Part shown: in pieces, positions 51,191 through 59,924 of the stretch
Layout of the letters: each line of letters starts with the position of its first letter
How positions within the stretch are numbered: position 1 is the first letter of the stretch
NCBI RefSeq assembly: GCF_023555375.1
Contig: NZ_JAJSEE010000008.1
Span: forward strand, 1-64,000
Direction: 5' to 3'
Length of the DNA: 64,000 nt
Source of the DNA: Guyparkeria hydrothermalis
GTDB lineage: Bacteria > Pseudomonadota > Gammaproteobacteria > Halothiobacillales > Halothiobacillaceae
Position numbers and translations under genes: made by a program
The notes under the pieces: model-generated
Databases searched by the model: none
Told to the model about the DNA's origin: nothing
The model's input: only the letters and a program-made list of their open reading frames with translations

Positions 51191-53137
51191 ATGCCGACAC
51201 GCCCTCGCCCGCTCGCCCACCCTGTCACCCGGCGGGCCCTGATGGCCAGCCTGCTGACCCTGGGCCTCGCTTTGGGCGGCTGTGCCCAGATGGCCACCTC
51301 GCCGCAGGATGACCAGCGCAAGGCGGCGCAGACGCAGGTCGACCAGGCCATCAGCGCCGAGGACCCGGCCGCCTTGGCCCGCGCCCGCATGGCGCTCTCT
51401 CAGACGCTTTCCGGCGCGGCCCGCGCCGAACAGCAGCTGGGCGCACTGGAAACCGCGATCGATGCCCACGAACTGGCGCTGGCCCGCGAACTCTACCAGC
51501 AGGCGGATACCGAGGGGCGCTGGCAGGCGATCAATGCCCGCCGCGCAGCCATTGCCCGCGGTGTGGGCGAATGGAGTGCCGGCAATCCGGATCAGGCCCG
51601 GCAAACCATCCATCGCATTCCCCTGCCGCTGGATGCCGACAGCGAGCGCCGACGCCTGATCCTGCTCGGCGCGCTCGAGGCCGAGCTGGGCAATCCCCTG
51701 GCCGCGGCACGCTACTACGCCGCGGTCGACGATCGGCTCGCCGACGATCAACGCCAGGAAAACCACGCCCGCCTGTGGAACCGGCTTACCGAGGTGCCGA
51801 CCGACCGCCTGCGTCGTGCCGCCGAGGACACCACCGACCGCCAGTTTGCCGGCTGGGTGCAACTGGCCCTGACCTACCGCGAACAACCGGGTCAGATCGA
51901 CCGCTGGATGGCCGATCACCGCAGCCACCCGGCGATCGACAGCGGGTTTATCGAGATGCTCGGCGCCGCCGCCCCGGTGGGCCAGCTGACCGCACCGGCC
52001 GCAACCGGCCCGGTCGCCGTCCTGCTGCCGGAAGGCGAGCGCTATGCCGGCATCACCCGCGAGATCCGCGCCGGCATCGAGTACGCCCGCGACAATGGTG
52101 CGCTGGGTAGCCGGGAGCTGCTGTTCTTCGACTCGGGCAGCGACCGGATCGGCGCCAACGCCGCGATCGAGCAGGCTCAACGGGCGGGCGCGGCCCTGAT
52201 CATCGGCCCGTTGCTCAAGGATCAGCTGGGTGCGCTGGCCGCCCTACCGGCCGATGGGCCGCTGGCCATCGCGCTGAATACGCCCCCGTCGGGCGAAAGC
52301 CTGCCCGTTGGCGTGGTCAGCTTCTCGCTGTCGCCGGAACAGGACGCCGCGGCGGTCGCCCGGCGCATGTGGACCGACGGCCACCGCCGGGCCGCGATCT
52401 TCTCGGCCGACCACCGACTGGGCGAACGCACCCGCGAGGCCTTCGCCAACGAGTTCGAACTGCTGGGTGGCGAGGTCGTCGACCGCGCCCGTTTCGCCTC
52501 CGGCCAGACGGATTTCTCCAGCGAACTGCGCGACCTGCTGCGGGTACGCACCAAGTCCGACGACGGCCCATTCCAACCCATCATCCGCGACGACCTCGAT
52601 GCGATCTTTCTGGCCGCCAGCGGCGACGAGCTGACGCTGGTGGTTCCGCAACTCGACTATTTCGGTGCCGAGGACCTGCCGCGCTACGGCCTGGGACTGG
52701 CCTACAACGGCAACCGCGATCCGCGCGGCGATGCCGACAAGGACGGCGTGATCATCCCGATCGCCCCCCTGCTGCTCGCCGGCACGGCCGGCCCGGAACA
52801 CCCGCTGCGCATCACCTACGAGCAGGCCCAGCTGGCCGGCTCGCTGCCCCGCCTGTTCGCCTTCGGCGCCGATGCCGCGGCACTGGCCGGGCGCATGGAC
52901 ACCCTGTTGCAAGGCGGGACCCTGGACGGGCTGACCGGCGAGCTGTCGGTCACCGCCACCGGCGTGGTCGAGCGCCAGCCGCGCTGGGGGCAGTTCCGGG
53001 ACGGCCTGATCCGGCCGGTCGACCCGACCCCGGGCGCCGCCCTGCCGGATTCGATCACCAGCCCGACCCGGCTACCGGGCACCACCTCGCCCGACGCGAC
53101 CATGGGCGGCGCCGACCAACCGACCTTGACGCCCTGA
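51191..53137 (+). CDS. lpoA: Penicillin-binding protein activator LpoA (LppC family)
   Basis: The 648-residue outer-membrane lipoprotein stimulates the class A peptidoglycan synthase PBP1a. The signal ends in the lipobox LALGGC (Cys about 31). The N-terminal half (about 40-265) has TPR-like helices and the C-terminal half (about 275-600) has a periplasmic-binding-protein-like fold (GPVAVLLPEGERYAGITREIRAGIE, FDSGSDRIGANAAIEQA). The length is close to the 678 residues of E. coli LpoA. It heads the lpoA-yraN-diaA group. Confidence 0.93.
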   Translation: MPTRPRPLAHPVTRRALMASLLTLGLALGGCAQMATSPQDDQRKAAQTQVDQAISAEDPAALARARMALSQTLSGAARAEQQLGALETAIDAHELALARELYQQADTEGRWQAINARRAAIARGVGEWSAGNPDQARQTIHRIPLPLDADSERRRLILLGALEAELGNPLAAARYYAAVDDRLADDQRQENHARLWNRLTEVPTDRLRRAAEDTTDRQFAGWVQLALTYREQPGQIDRWMADHRSHPAIDSGFIEMLGAAAPVGQLTAPAATGPVAVLLPEGERYAGITREIRAGIEYARDNGALGSRELLFFDSGSDRIGANAAIEQAQRAGAALIIGPLLKDQLGALAALPADGPLAIALNTPPSGESLPVGVVSFSLSPEQDAAAVARRMWTDGHRRAAIFSADHRLGERTREAFANEFELLGGEVVDRARFASGQTDFSSELRDLLRVRTKSDDGPFQPIIRDDLDAIFLAASGDELTLVVPQLDYFGAEDLPRYGLGLAYNGNRDPRGDADKDGVIIPIAPLLLAGTAGPEHPLRITYEQAQLAGSLPRLFAFGADAAALAGRMDTLLQGGTLDGLTGELSVTATGVVERQPRWGQFRDGLIRPVDPTPGAALPDSITSPTRLPGTTSPDATMGGADQPTLTP

Positions 53138-53162
53138 CCGGCCGCAAGGCAGTCGATCGAGC

Positions 53163-53588
53163 ATGACACGCCGCGGCATGGACGCCCTACGGCACTGGTG
53201 GCGCCGCCACGAGGCTGCTGACGATGGACCGCAGGCCCATCGACGCCGCTTCGGCCAGGAGGCCGAGGCGTTGGCCCTGGCCCACCTCGAGCGGGCCGGC
53301 CTCACGCCGTTGCGGCGCAACGCCCGCGCCGGACGCGGCGAGATCGACCTGATCCTGCGCGACGGCGACACCCTGGTGTTCGTCGAGGTGCGCGCCCGCG
53401 GTGGCGGGGCCCTGGTGAGTGCCGCGGAAAGCCTGTCGCCGCGCAAGTGCGCCAAGGTGCGCGAAACCGCCGAGCGCCTGATCGCGGCCCAGCCGGCCTG
53501 GCAAGGACTCTACTGCCGTTTCGACGTGGTGGCGGTCACGGCGCGCGGCGACCACAATCACATCGACTGGCTGGCCGACGCCTTTTAG
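53163..53588 (+). CDS. yraN: YraN family (UPF0102) endonuclease-like protein
   Basis: The 141-residue protein has a Holliday-junction-resolvase/restriction-endonuclease-like fold. The family signature GRGEIDLILRDGDTLVFVEVRAR (about 59-81) supplies the acidic active-site residues; the usual lysine of the E-x-K motif is Arg here. The basic N-terminus contains FGQEAEALALAHLERAGL. The function in this conserved locus is unproven. Confidence 0.92.
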   Translation: MTRRGMDALRHWWRRHEAADDGPQAHRRRFGQEAEALALAHLERAGLTPLRRNARAGRGEIDLILRDGDTLVFVEVRARGGGALVSAAESLSPRKCAKVRETAERLIAAQPAWQGLYCRFDVVAVTARGDHNHIDWLADAF

Positions 53589-53656
53589 GGAAGGTCGGCA
53601 CGACTCACCATGACGGCACGCAACCACTTCGCCACGACTGCACGGACCCGACACGC

Positions 53657-54220
53657 ATGAGCGACATTCTCGACGGCCTGAAACAACGCTTCGACAAGGA
53701 TCTCGCCGAGATCGGCCAGTTGCTGGACGCCGGTGCGCCACAGGCGCTCGAGGCCGCGGGCGTCATCCTGACCGCCGTACTGAACGGCCAGCGCGTCTAC
53801 GCCTGCGGCTCGCGCGAGCGCAGCGACATGGCGCACTACTTCGCCCGACTGATGACCGGGCAACTGGAGCACCCGCGGCCGGGCCTGCCCGTCATGGCCC
53901 TGTCCGAATACCCGGGCGGCAAGGAGCCGTTCGTCCGTTCCATTCGCGCACTGGGCGCCCAGAGCGACGTGCTGTTCGCCATCAGCTGCAACGCGGTCGA
54001 CGGCATCCTGCCAGCGCTGCGCGCGGCCCACGAGCGCGACATGCAGGTGGTCCTGCTCTCGGCGGGTTCCGAAGAGGTGATCGCCCCGCACCTGCACAGC
54101 CAGGATCGACTGATCTGCATCCCGACCGAGCGCCCCGGCATCGCCTACGAGACGCAGATCAAGTGCATCCACGCCCTGGTCGACCTGGTCGACCGTCAAC
54201 TGCTCGGCCTGACCGACTGA
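53657..54220 (+). CDS. diaA: SIS-domain protein (DiaA/GmhA-like)
   Basis: The 187-residue sugar-isomerase-fold protein covers about 25-180 (AAGVILTAVLNGQRVYACGSRERSDMAHYF, VLFAISCNAVDGILPALRAA). E. coli DiaA binds DnaA and promotes timely replication initiation, and the lpoA-yraN-diaA order is the same. Some SIS-fold active-site features differ from GmhA (the GNGGSA motif reads CGSRERS), which argues against heptose isomerase activity. Confidence 0.87.
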   Translation: MSDILDGLKQRFDKDLAEIGQLLDAGAPQALEAAGVILTAVLNGQRVYACGSRERSDMAHYFARLMTGQLEHPRPGLPVMALSEYPGGKEPFVRSIRALGAQSDVLFAISCNAVDGILPALRAAHERDMQVVLLSAGSEEVIAPHLHSQDRLICIPTERPGIAYETQIKCIHALVDLVDRQLLGLTD

Positions 54221-54225
54221 CTCCC

Positions 54226-55629
54226 ATGAGCGCACTCGACGCCTTCCTCGACCAGCTTGCCCACGTCCTGCCGGCCGAACGCATCCTCCGGGATGCCGGC
54301 TCGACCTGGGCCTACGGCATGGACAACAGCCGGGTTCATCACGCCCCGGCGGTGGTGGTCTTCCCGGAAGATCACGACGAGGTGGCCGAGATCATGCGCC
54401 TGGCCTACGCCCACCGCGTGCCGGTGACCACGCGCGGACGCGGCACGGGCACGGCCGGCGGCTCGGTGCCGGTACGCGGCGGGGTGGTGCTGGTCACCGA
54501 TCGCATGACCCGGGTGCTCGACTTTCGCCCCGAGGACCGCCTGATCGTGGTCCAGACCGGGATGATCAACGCCGACCTGCAACGGATCGTCGGCGAACGG
54601 GGCTTTTTCTGGCCACCCGACCCGACCAGCAATGCCCTGTGCACCATCGGCGGCAACCTCGGCTGCAACGCCGCCGGTCCGCACGCGGTCAAATACGGCA
54701 CCACGCGGGAGAACGTGTTGGGCCTCAAGGCCGTCGACGGCCGGGGCCGGACCATCAAGGCCGGCTCGCAGACCACCAAGGGCGTGGTCGGGCATGACCT
54801 GACCCGGCTGCTGATCGGCTGCGAGGGCACGCTGGGCGTGATCACCGAAGCAACGCTCAAGCTCACGCCGCTGCCCGAGACCCGGCGCCTGCTGCGCGCC
54901 TTCTACCCGGACATGCATGCCGCCTCGGCGGCGGTCTCGCGCGTGATGGCCCAGCCGGCCACCCCGGCGGCGATCGAGTTCATCGACGGCAATGCCCTCG
55001 ACCTGCTGCGCAAGAACTCGGCGGTCGAGATCCCATCATCCGCGGGGGCCATGCTGATGATCGAGGTCGACGGCGACGAGAGCGGTATCGACGCGACGGT
55101 CGAACGGGTGGTCGCGGCGGCGCGCTCGCCGGAGGCCGACATCGCCGTCGCGCAGACCGCCGAGGAACAGGCGCGGCTGTGGGCCGCCCGCAAGGCACTC
55201 TCGCCCACCCTGCGCCAGGTCGCGCCGAAGAAGATCAACGAGGACGTGGTCGTGCCGGTCTCGCGCATCCCGCGCCTGATCGAGACCCTGGACGAGATCG
55301 CCACCCGGCATGCCATCACCATCGTCAGCTTCGGTCACGCCGGCAACGGCAACATCCACGTCAACCTGCTGGTCGACCCGGACGATCCGGCGCAGATGGC
55401 CGGCGCCGAGCAGGCCCTGGACGAGGTGTTCGACGCGGTGCTGCGCCTCGACGGCACGCTCTCCGGCGAGCATGGCATCGGGCTGGTCAAGCGTGAGTTC
55501 GTCTCCCGCGAGATCCCGCCGGATTCGCTCGACCTGATGCGCGGCATCAAGGCGGTCTTCGACCCGGCCGGCATCCTCAACCCGCACAAGAAACTGCCCG
55601 ACCGACCCGACGAGGCATTGCCGTCCTGA
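54226..55629 (+). CDS. glcD: FAD-binding 2-hydroxyacid oxidoreductase (GlcD/D-lactate dehydrogenase type)
   Basis: The 467-residue flavoprotein has a PCMH FAD domain (about 35-215: VTTRGRGTGTAGGSVPVRGGV, GGNLGCNAAGPHAVKYGTTREN) and a C-terminal cap domain (about 220-460) with the FGHAGNGNIHVNLLVDP and LSGEHGIGLVKREF segments typical of glycolate oxidase GlcD and D-lactate dehydrogenases. There is no Fe-S domain, and no glcE or glcF lies beside it, so D-lactate or D-2-hydroxyglutarate oxidation is equally possible. It starts 5 nt after diaA. Confidence 0.88.
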   Translation: MSALDAFLDQLAHVLPAERILRDAGSTWAYGMDNSRVHHAPAVVVFPEDHDEVAEIMRLAYAHRVPVTTRGRGTGTAGGSVPVRGGVVLVTDRMTRVLDFRPEDRLIVVQTGMINADLQRIVGERGFFWPPDPTSNALCTIGGNLGCNAAGPHAVKYGTTRENVLGLKAVDGRGRTIKAGSQTTKGVVGHDLTRLLIGCEGTLGVITEATLKLTPLPETRRLLRAFYPDMHAASAAVSRVMAQPATPAAIEFIDGNALDLLRKNSAVEIPSSAGAMLMIEVDGDESGIDATVERVVAAARSPEADIAVAQTAEEQARLWAARKALSPTLRQVAPKKINEDVVVPVSRIPRLIETLDEIATRHAITIVSFGHAGNGNIHVNLLVDPDDPAQMAGAEQALDEVFDAVLRLDGTLSGEHGIGLVKREFVSREIPPDSLDLMRGIKAVFDPAGILNPHKKLPDRPDEALPS

Positions 55630-55650
55630 CTCTGTGGCAGACTGTGCCGT

Positions 55651-55834
55651 CTAGGGAAACTCTGCAAGAATGCCATGCCACTCTGGCTTGCCCCGCAGGG
55701 CACGCCTTGAGCCGGGCACCTGCTGCGTTGTCGTCCTTGGAAAGGGAATCACCCTTCCGCGGCGGACGAACGCCTTGCATCTGCCCGGCTCAAGGCGCGC
55801 AGAGGGTTATGGCATTCATGCAGAGTTTTCCTAA
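55651..55834. mobile_element. Miniature inverted-repeat element, copy B (184 bp)
   Basis: It is flanked by CTAG (55651-55654) and CTAA (55831-55834), with terminal inverted repeats starting GGGAAACTCTGCAAGAATGC on the left and the matching end on the right. Its reverse complement aligns along its full length with copy A, except that the 90-bp block 46219-46308 is absent. It carries the same internal inverted repeats and no transposase. It fills most of the 270-bp gap after glcD and may end that transcript by folding. Confidence 0.87.
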
Positions 55835-55899
55835 CGACACGACCCCACTCGGCTGACCCGGGCCGATCCGGGGCCCCGATTCCAGGAGGAGCGTCCCAC

Positions 55900-56721
55900 G
55901 TGGACCATAGCGTCACCTTTCTCGCCACCGCGACCATCACCGGCTTTGCACTGGCCACCATCCTGCTGCTGGTGGACCAGTGGCAACGCTTCGAGCGGCT
56001 TTCCTTCCGCCTGCCCGGTCTGCTGATCGCGGTCGCCGCCCTGGTCGGCCAGGGTGCCCTGCTCTACCAGCTGGGCTTCCAGCCCAACCCGGCCGCGCTC
56101 AACCTGAGCGTGCTCAATGCGCTCGCCGCGGTATTCGGCCTGGCCAGCGCGATCACGGTGGTTAGCGCCTTCCGCGAACGGCTCGAGGGCATCGCGGTGG
56201 TCTTGTTGCCGGTTACGGCCGTTACCGTGTTCCTGACCGTGTTCGTGCCCGAGTCGAACGTGCCCATCCGCACCGGCGAGATCGCCCTGGATGCGCATAT
56301 CCTGATCTCGCTGTCGGCCTATGCCCTGCTCACCCTGGCCGCCCTGCAGGGCGTGATGCTCCTGATCCAGCACCAGGCACTGCACGGCCACCACCCGGCC
56401 GGCTGGATCCGTCGACTGCCGCCGATGGAATCGGTCGAGCAGCTGATGTTCCGCTTCATCGTCATCGGCTTTCTGCTGCTTACCCTGGCCCTGGTCACCG
56501 GCTTTCTGTTCCTGGAGAACATCTTCGCCCAGCACCTGGTGCACAAGACCGTCCTGTCGGTGATCGCCTGGGTGGTGTTCGCCGTGCTGCTCGCTGGTCG
56601 GCACATCGCCGGCTGGCGCGGGCGCACCGCGGTCCAGTGGACGCTGGCCGGCTTCATCCTGATGGGCCTGGCCTACTTCGGCACCAAGATCGTGCTCGAG
56701 TGGATCCTCAACCTCGGCTGA
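55900..56721 (+). CDS. ypjD: Inner membrane protein YpjD / CcsA-like cytochrome c assembly family
   Basis: The 273-residue protein has eight predicted membrane helices and belongs to the CcsA/CcmF-like family by its C-terminal half (ISLSAYALLTLAALQGVML, FLFLENIFAQHLVHKTVLSVIAWVVFAVLLAGRHIAGWRGR). It lacks a clear tryptophan-rich WWD haem-handling motif, which fits YpjD rather than a true haem-handling CcsA. It starts at GTG 55900 with AGGAGG about 10 nt upstream. It is followed by a CorB-type gene, as in many gammaproteobacteria where ypjD and corB flank ffh. Confidence 0.85.
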   Translation: MDHSVTFLATATITGFALATILLLVDQWQRFERLSFRLPGLLIAVAALVGQGALLYQLGFQPNPAALNLSVLNALAAVFGLASAITVVSAFRERLEGIAVVLLPVTAVTVFLTVFVPESNVPIRTGEIALDAHILISLSAYALLTLAALQGVMLLIQHQALHGHHPAGWIRRLPPMESVEQLMFRFIVIGFLLLTLALVTGFLFLENIFAQHLVHKTVLSVIAWVVFAVLLAGRHIAGWRGRTAVQWTLAGFILMGLAYFGTKIVLEWILNLG

Positions 56722-56742
56722 GCCACCCGGGTGAGCCCCGCT

Positions 56743-56777
56743 CGGGGCGCGCAGAAGACCTGACCAGGCGCGCCCCG
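56743..56777. other. Strong hairpin between ypjD and the CorB-type gene
   Basis: CGGGGCGCGC (56743-56752) and GCGCGCCCCG (56768-56777) form a perfect 10-bp stem with a 15-nt loop. A second perfect stem, TACGGCG/CGCCGTA (56839-56857, 5-nt loop), lies downstream. Neither has a T tract. They may be Rho-assisted stops or RNA-stability elements. Confidence 0.4.
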
Positions 56778-56893
56778 AACGCGCGCCGGGTCACCGGTGC
56801 CGGGCCGCGTGCGCCGACCACGACCACCCGGCTCGAAATACGGCGGTCTTCGCCGTACACTTCCCGCTGGTTCAATCACAAGCGCACCCCCTC

Positions 56894-58168
56894 TTGAACG
56901 AAATACCCTTAGGTTTTCTGTTCACGGCCCTGGCCGTGCTCATCGTCCTGTCCGCCTTCTTCTCCAGCTCGGAGACCGCGCTGATGGCGCTCAACCGCTA
57001 CCGGTTGCGCCACCTGGCAAAGCAGGGTCAACGCGGCGCGGTGCTCGCCTCCCGGCTGCTCGACGAGCCCGATCGACTGATCGGCCTGATCCTGCTGGGC
57101 AACAACTTCGTCAACATCCTCGCCTCGTCGATCGCCACCGTGATCGGCCTGCGGCTGTTCGGCGATTCCGGCATCGCGATCGCGACCGGGGCGATGACCC
57201 TGCTGTTGCTGATCTTCGGCGAGGTGGCGCCCAAGACGGCCGCCGCGGTCTTCCCCGAACGGTTCGCCTTCCCGGCCTCGTTCGTCTACACGTTCCTGAT
57301 CCGCCCGCTGCGTCCGGTGATCTGGCTGATCAACTGGCTGGCCAACGGCCTGCTCTCGATCTTCGGCCTGCACCCGAAGAACCGGGGTTCGAACGCGCTG
57401 ACACGCGCCGAATTGCACACCATCGTCCGCGAATCCGGCCAGCGCCTGCCGGACCTCGACCAGACCATGCTCCTGTCGGTGCTCGAGCTCGGCCAGGCCA
57501 GCGTCGAGGACATCATGATCCCGCGCGCCGAGATCGTCGGCATCGACATCACGCAGGACTGGGACGACATCCTCGACCAGCTGATCCACGCCCAGTACTC
57601 GCGGCTGCCGGTGTTCGAGGGCTCGGTCGAGCACACCATCGGCATCATCAACGTCCGCCGCCTGATCGGCCCGCTGATCGACCAGAGCCTGACGCTCCCG
57701 CGTCTAAAGCGCCGGCTGGCCGAGCCCTACTACGTCCCCGAGGGCACGCCGCTGACCACCCAGCTGCTGAACTTCCAGCGCCAGGAGCGCCGCTCGGCAC
57801 TGGTGGTCGACGAGTACGGCGACATCCAGGGCCTGGTGACGCTCGAGGACATCCTTGAGGAGATCGTCGGCGAGTTCACCACCTCGCCCGACTCGGATCA
57901 CGAGGGCATCACGCTCCAGGACGACGGGCGCTACATCGTGCGCGGCAACCTGCCGATCCGCGAGATCAACCGCGAGCTCGAGATCGAGCTGCCCACCGAC
58001 GAGGCCAGCACGCTCAACGGTCTCGTGATCGAGCAACTGGAATCCCTGCCCACCGTGGGCGCCGCCGTCGAGCTGCCCGATGCCCACATCGAGGTGCGCA
58101 CGGTGAGAAAGCGCGCGGTCGACACGGCCCTGATCACCACCTTCAAGCGCGACGACAGCGAGGGCTGA
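56894..58168 (+). CDS. corB: CNNM/CBS-domain membrane protein (CorB/YfjD family, HlyC/CorC type)
   Basis: The 424-residue protein has an N-terminal CNNM membrane domain (about 1-190, with AFFSSSETALMALNRYRLRHLAKQG and GEVAPKTAAAVFPERFAFP), a tandem CBS pair (about 205-325: VEDIMIPRAEIVGIDIT, SRLPVFEGSVEHTIGIINVR, YYVPEGTPL, LVVDEYGDIQGLVTLEDILEEIVGEF) and a C-terminal CorC/HlyC domain (about 340-415). It probably exports or exchanges Mg2+ or Co2+. The apparent start is TTG 56894 (MNEIPLG) with no obvious ribosome site, so expression may be weak or leader-dependent. Confidence 0.9.
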   Translation: MNEIPLGFLFTALAVLIVLSAFFSSSETALMALNRYRLRHLAKQGQRGAVLASRLLDEPDRLIGLILLGNNFVNILASSIATVIGLRLFGDSGIAIATGAMTLLLLIFGEVAPKTAAAVFPERFAFPASFVYTFLIRPLRPVIWLINWLANGLLSIFGLHPKNRGSNALTRAELHTIVRESGQRLPDLDQTMLLSVLELGQASVEDIMIPRAEIVGIDITQDWDDILDQLIHAQYSRLPVFEGSVEHTIGIINVRRLIGPLIDQSLTLPRLKRRLAEPYYVPEGTPLTTQLLNFQRQERRSALVVDEYGDIQGLVTLEDILEEIVGEFTTSPDSDHEGITLQDDGRYIVRGNLPIREINRELEIELPTDEASTLNGLVIEQLESLPTVGAAVELPDAHIEVRTVRKRAVDTALITTFKRDDSEG

Positions 58169-58174
58169 GGTCGC

Positions 58175-59557
58175 ATGGCGAAGAAGAGCCAGACCGCCTT
58201 CGTCTGCCGCGAGTGCGGTGCCGATCACCCCAAGTGGGCCGGCCGCTGCAGCGAATGCGGCGCCTGGAACAGCTTGGCCGAGATGCGCCTGCCGGGCGGC
58301 AAGTCACCTGCCCGCGAGGTGGCCGGCTACGCCGGCGAGGCGCCGCGTATCACCGCCATCGGCGAGGTGGAGGTCTCCGACACCCCACGCGAATCGAGCG
58401 GGCTGGGCGAACTCGACCGTGTGCTTGGCGGCGGGCTGGTGCCCGGCTCGGTGGTGCTGCTCGGCGGCGACCCGGGCATCGGCAAGTCCACCCTGCTCCT
58501 GCAGACGGTGCTCGGCCTGCAGGACCGCATCGAATGCCTGTACGTCACCGGCGAGGAATCCCTGCAGCAGGTCGCCCTGCGCGGTCGGCGGCTGGGCACG
58601 GACCTGGCCGGGCGGGCCGGCGAATTGACCCTGCTCTCCGAGACACGCATCGAGTCGATCCTCGCGGCCTGCTCGAAATCCCTGCCGGGGCTGATGGTGG
58701 TCGACTCGATCCAGACGCTCTACACCGAGGAGCTCTCGGCCGCGCCGGGTTCGGTATCGCAGCTCAGGGAGGCGACCGCCCAACTGGTGCGTTTCGCCAA
58801 GCGCCATGACGTGATCGTGCTGATCGTCGGCCACGTGACGAAGGAAGGGGCGCTGGCCGGCCCGCGCGTGCTCGAGCACATGGTCGACACGGTGCTCTAC
58901 TTCGAGGGCGACCCCGGCGCGCGCTTTCGCGTCATCCGCGCGGTCAAGAACCGCTTCGGCGCCGCCAACGAGGTGGGCGTGTTCGGCATGACCGACCATG
59001 GCCTGAAACCCGTCTCCAATCCCTCGGCCATCTTCCTCTCCCGCCACGAGAAGCCGGTACCCGGCAGCGTGGTGATGGTCACCCGCGAGGGCACCCGGCC
59101 AATGCTGGTCGAGGTACAGGCCCTAGTGGCCGACCACCCCGGCGGCGGCTCGCGCCGGCTGACCGTGGGGCTCGACCAGAACCGCTTGGCCATGCTGCTC
59201 GCCGTGCTGCACCGCCACGGCCAGGTCGCCCTGTTCGACCAAGACGTGTTCCTCAACGTGGTCGGCGGGGTGCGTGTCAACGAGACCGCCGCGGATCTGG
59301 CCAGCCTGATCGCCATGCTCTCGAGCTTCCGCGACCGCCCGCTGCCGCAGGGGCTGGTGATCTTCGGCGAGGTGGGCCTGGCCGGCGAGATCCGCCCGGT
59401 CCCGGGCGGCCCGGAACGACTGACTGAGGCGGCCAAGCACGGCTTTACCCGCGCGATCGTCCCAAGGGGCAACAAGCCGACCAAGCCGATCGACGGGCTC
59501 GAGGTCATCGCCGTGGCCCACCTCGACGAGGCCATCGAGGCCGTCGACACCTTCTGA
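58175..59557 (+). CDS. radA: DNA repair protein RadA
   Basis: The 460-residue RecA-like helicase aids branch migration in recombination. It has an N-terminal C4 zinc finger (CRECGADHPKWAGRCSECGAW), a RecA core with Walker A GGDPGIGKSTLLLQ (about 103-116), the RadA-specific KNRFG motif (AVKNRFGAANEVG) and a C-terminal Lon-protease-like domain (about 290-455). The length matches E. coli RadA. It starts 7 nt after corB. Confidence 0.97.
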   Translation: MAKKSQTAFVCRECGADHPKWAGRCSECGAWNSLAEMRLPGGKSPAREVAGYAGEAPRITAIGEVEVSDTPRESSGLGELDRVLGGGLVPGSVVLLGGDPGIGKSTLLLQTVLGLQDRIECLYVTGEESLQQVALRGRRLGTDLAGRAGELTLLSETRIESILAACSKSLPGLMVVDSIQTLYTEELSAAPGSVSQLREATAQLVRFAKRHDVIVLIVGHVTKEGALAGPRVLEHMVDTVLYFEGDPGARFRVIRAVKNRFGAANEVGVFGMTDHGLKPVSNPSAIFLSRHEKPVPGSVVMVTREGTRPMLVEVQALVADHPGGGSRRLTVGLDQNRLAMLLAVLHRHGQVALFDQDVFLNVVGGVRVNETAADLASLIAMLSSFRDRPLPQGLVIFGEVGLAGEIRPVPGGPERLTEAAKHGFTRAIVPRGNKPTKPIDGLEVIAVAHLDEAIEAVDTF

Positions 59558-59582
59558 GCCTGGCTCGTTCCGGCCACGGCTT

Positions 59583-59611
59583 TTGGCCGCCCCACCCCGC
59601 AACGATATAAT
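59583..59611 (+). promoter_or_regulatory. Promoter for xseB-ispA-dxs
   Basis: TTGGCC (59583-59588), 17-nt spacer, perfect TATAAT (59606-59611), about 27 bp before the xseB start codon. The expected transcription start is near 59618, giving a short leader with GAGAGG as ribosome site. Confidence 0.75.
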
Positions 59612-59637
59612 CGGGGCCGCTATCCGAGAGGCTTCCC

Positions 59638-59919
59638 ATGGATTCTTCCCCCGCGTCCAAGACCATCAATCCGCAGACCGTCGAGAACGGCGATCCCTCC
59701 GCGATCACCCGCTACGAGCAGGCCCTGGCCGAGCTTGAGCAGATCGTCGCGCGCCTGGAGACCGGCGAGCAGAGCCTCGAGCAGTCGCTGAAGGACTACG
59801 AGCGCGGTGTCGAGCTCGAGCGCCAGTGCCAGCGCGCCCTCGACGAAGCCGAGCGACGCGTGGCCGCGATCAACGAGCCGGACGCCGACGAGCCCGGACG
59901 CAACGAGCGCTCGTCCTGA
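59638..59919 (+). CDS. xseB: Exodeoxyribonuclease VII small subunit
   Basis: The 93-residue protein is the small subunit of the single-strand nuclease ExoVII. The helical core RYEQALAELEQIVARLETGEQSLEQSLKDYERGVELERQCQRALDEAERRV region is diagnostic. Extensions of about 20 residues at each end are low-complexity. It is the first gene of the xseB-ispA-dxs operon, the same order as E. coli. Confidence 0.95.
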   Translation: MDSSPASKTINPQTVENGDPSAITRYEQALAELEQIVARLETGEQSLEQSLKDYERGVELERQCQRALDEAERRVAAINEPDADEPGRNERSS

Positions 59920-59924
59920 CGCCC

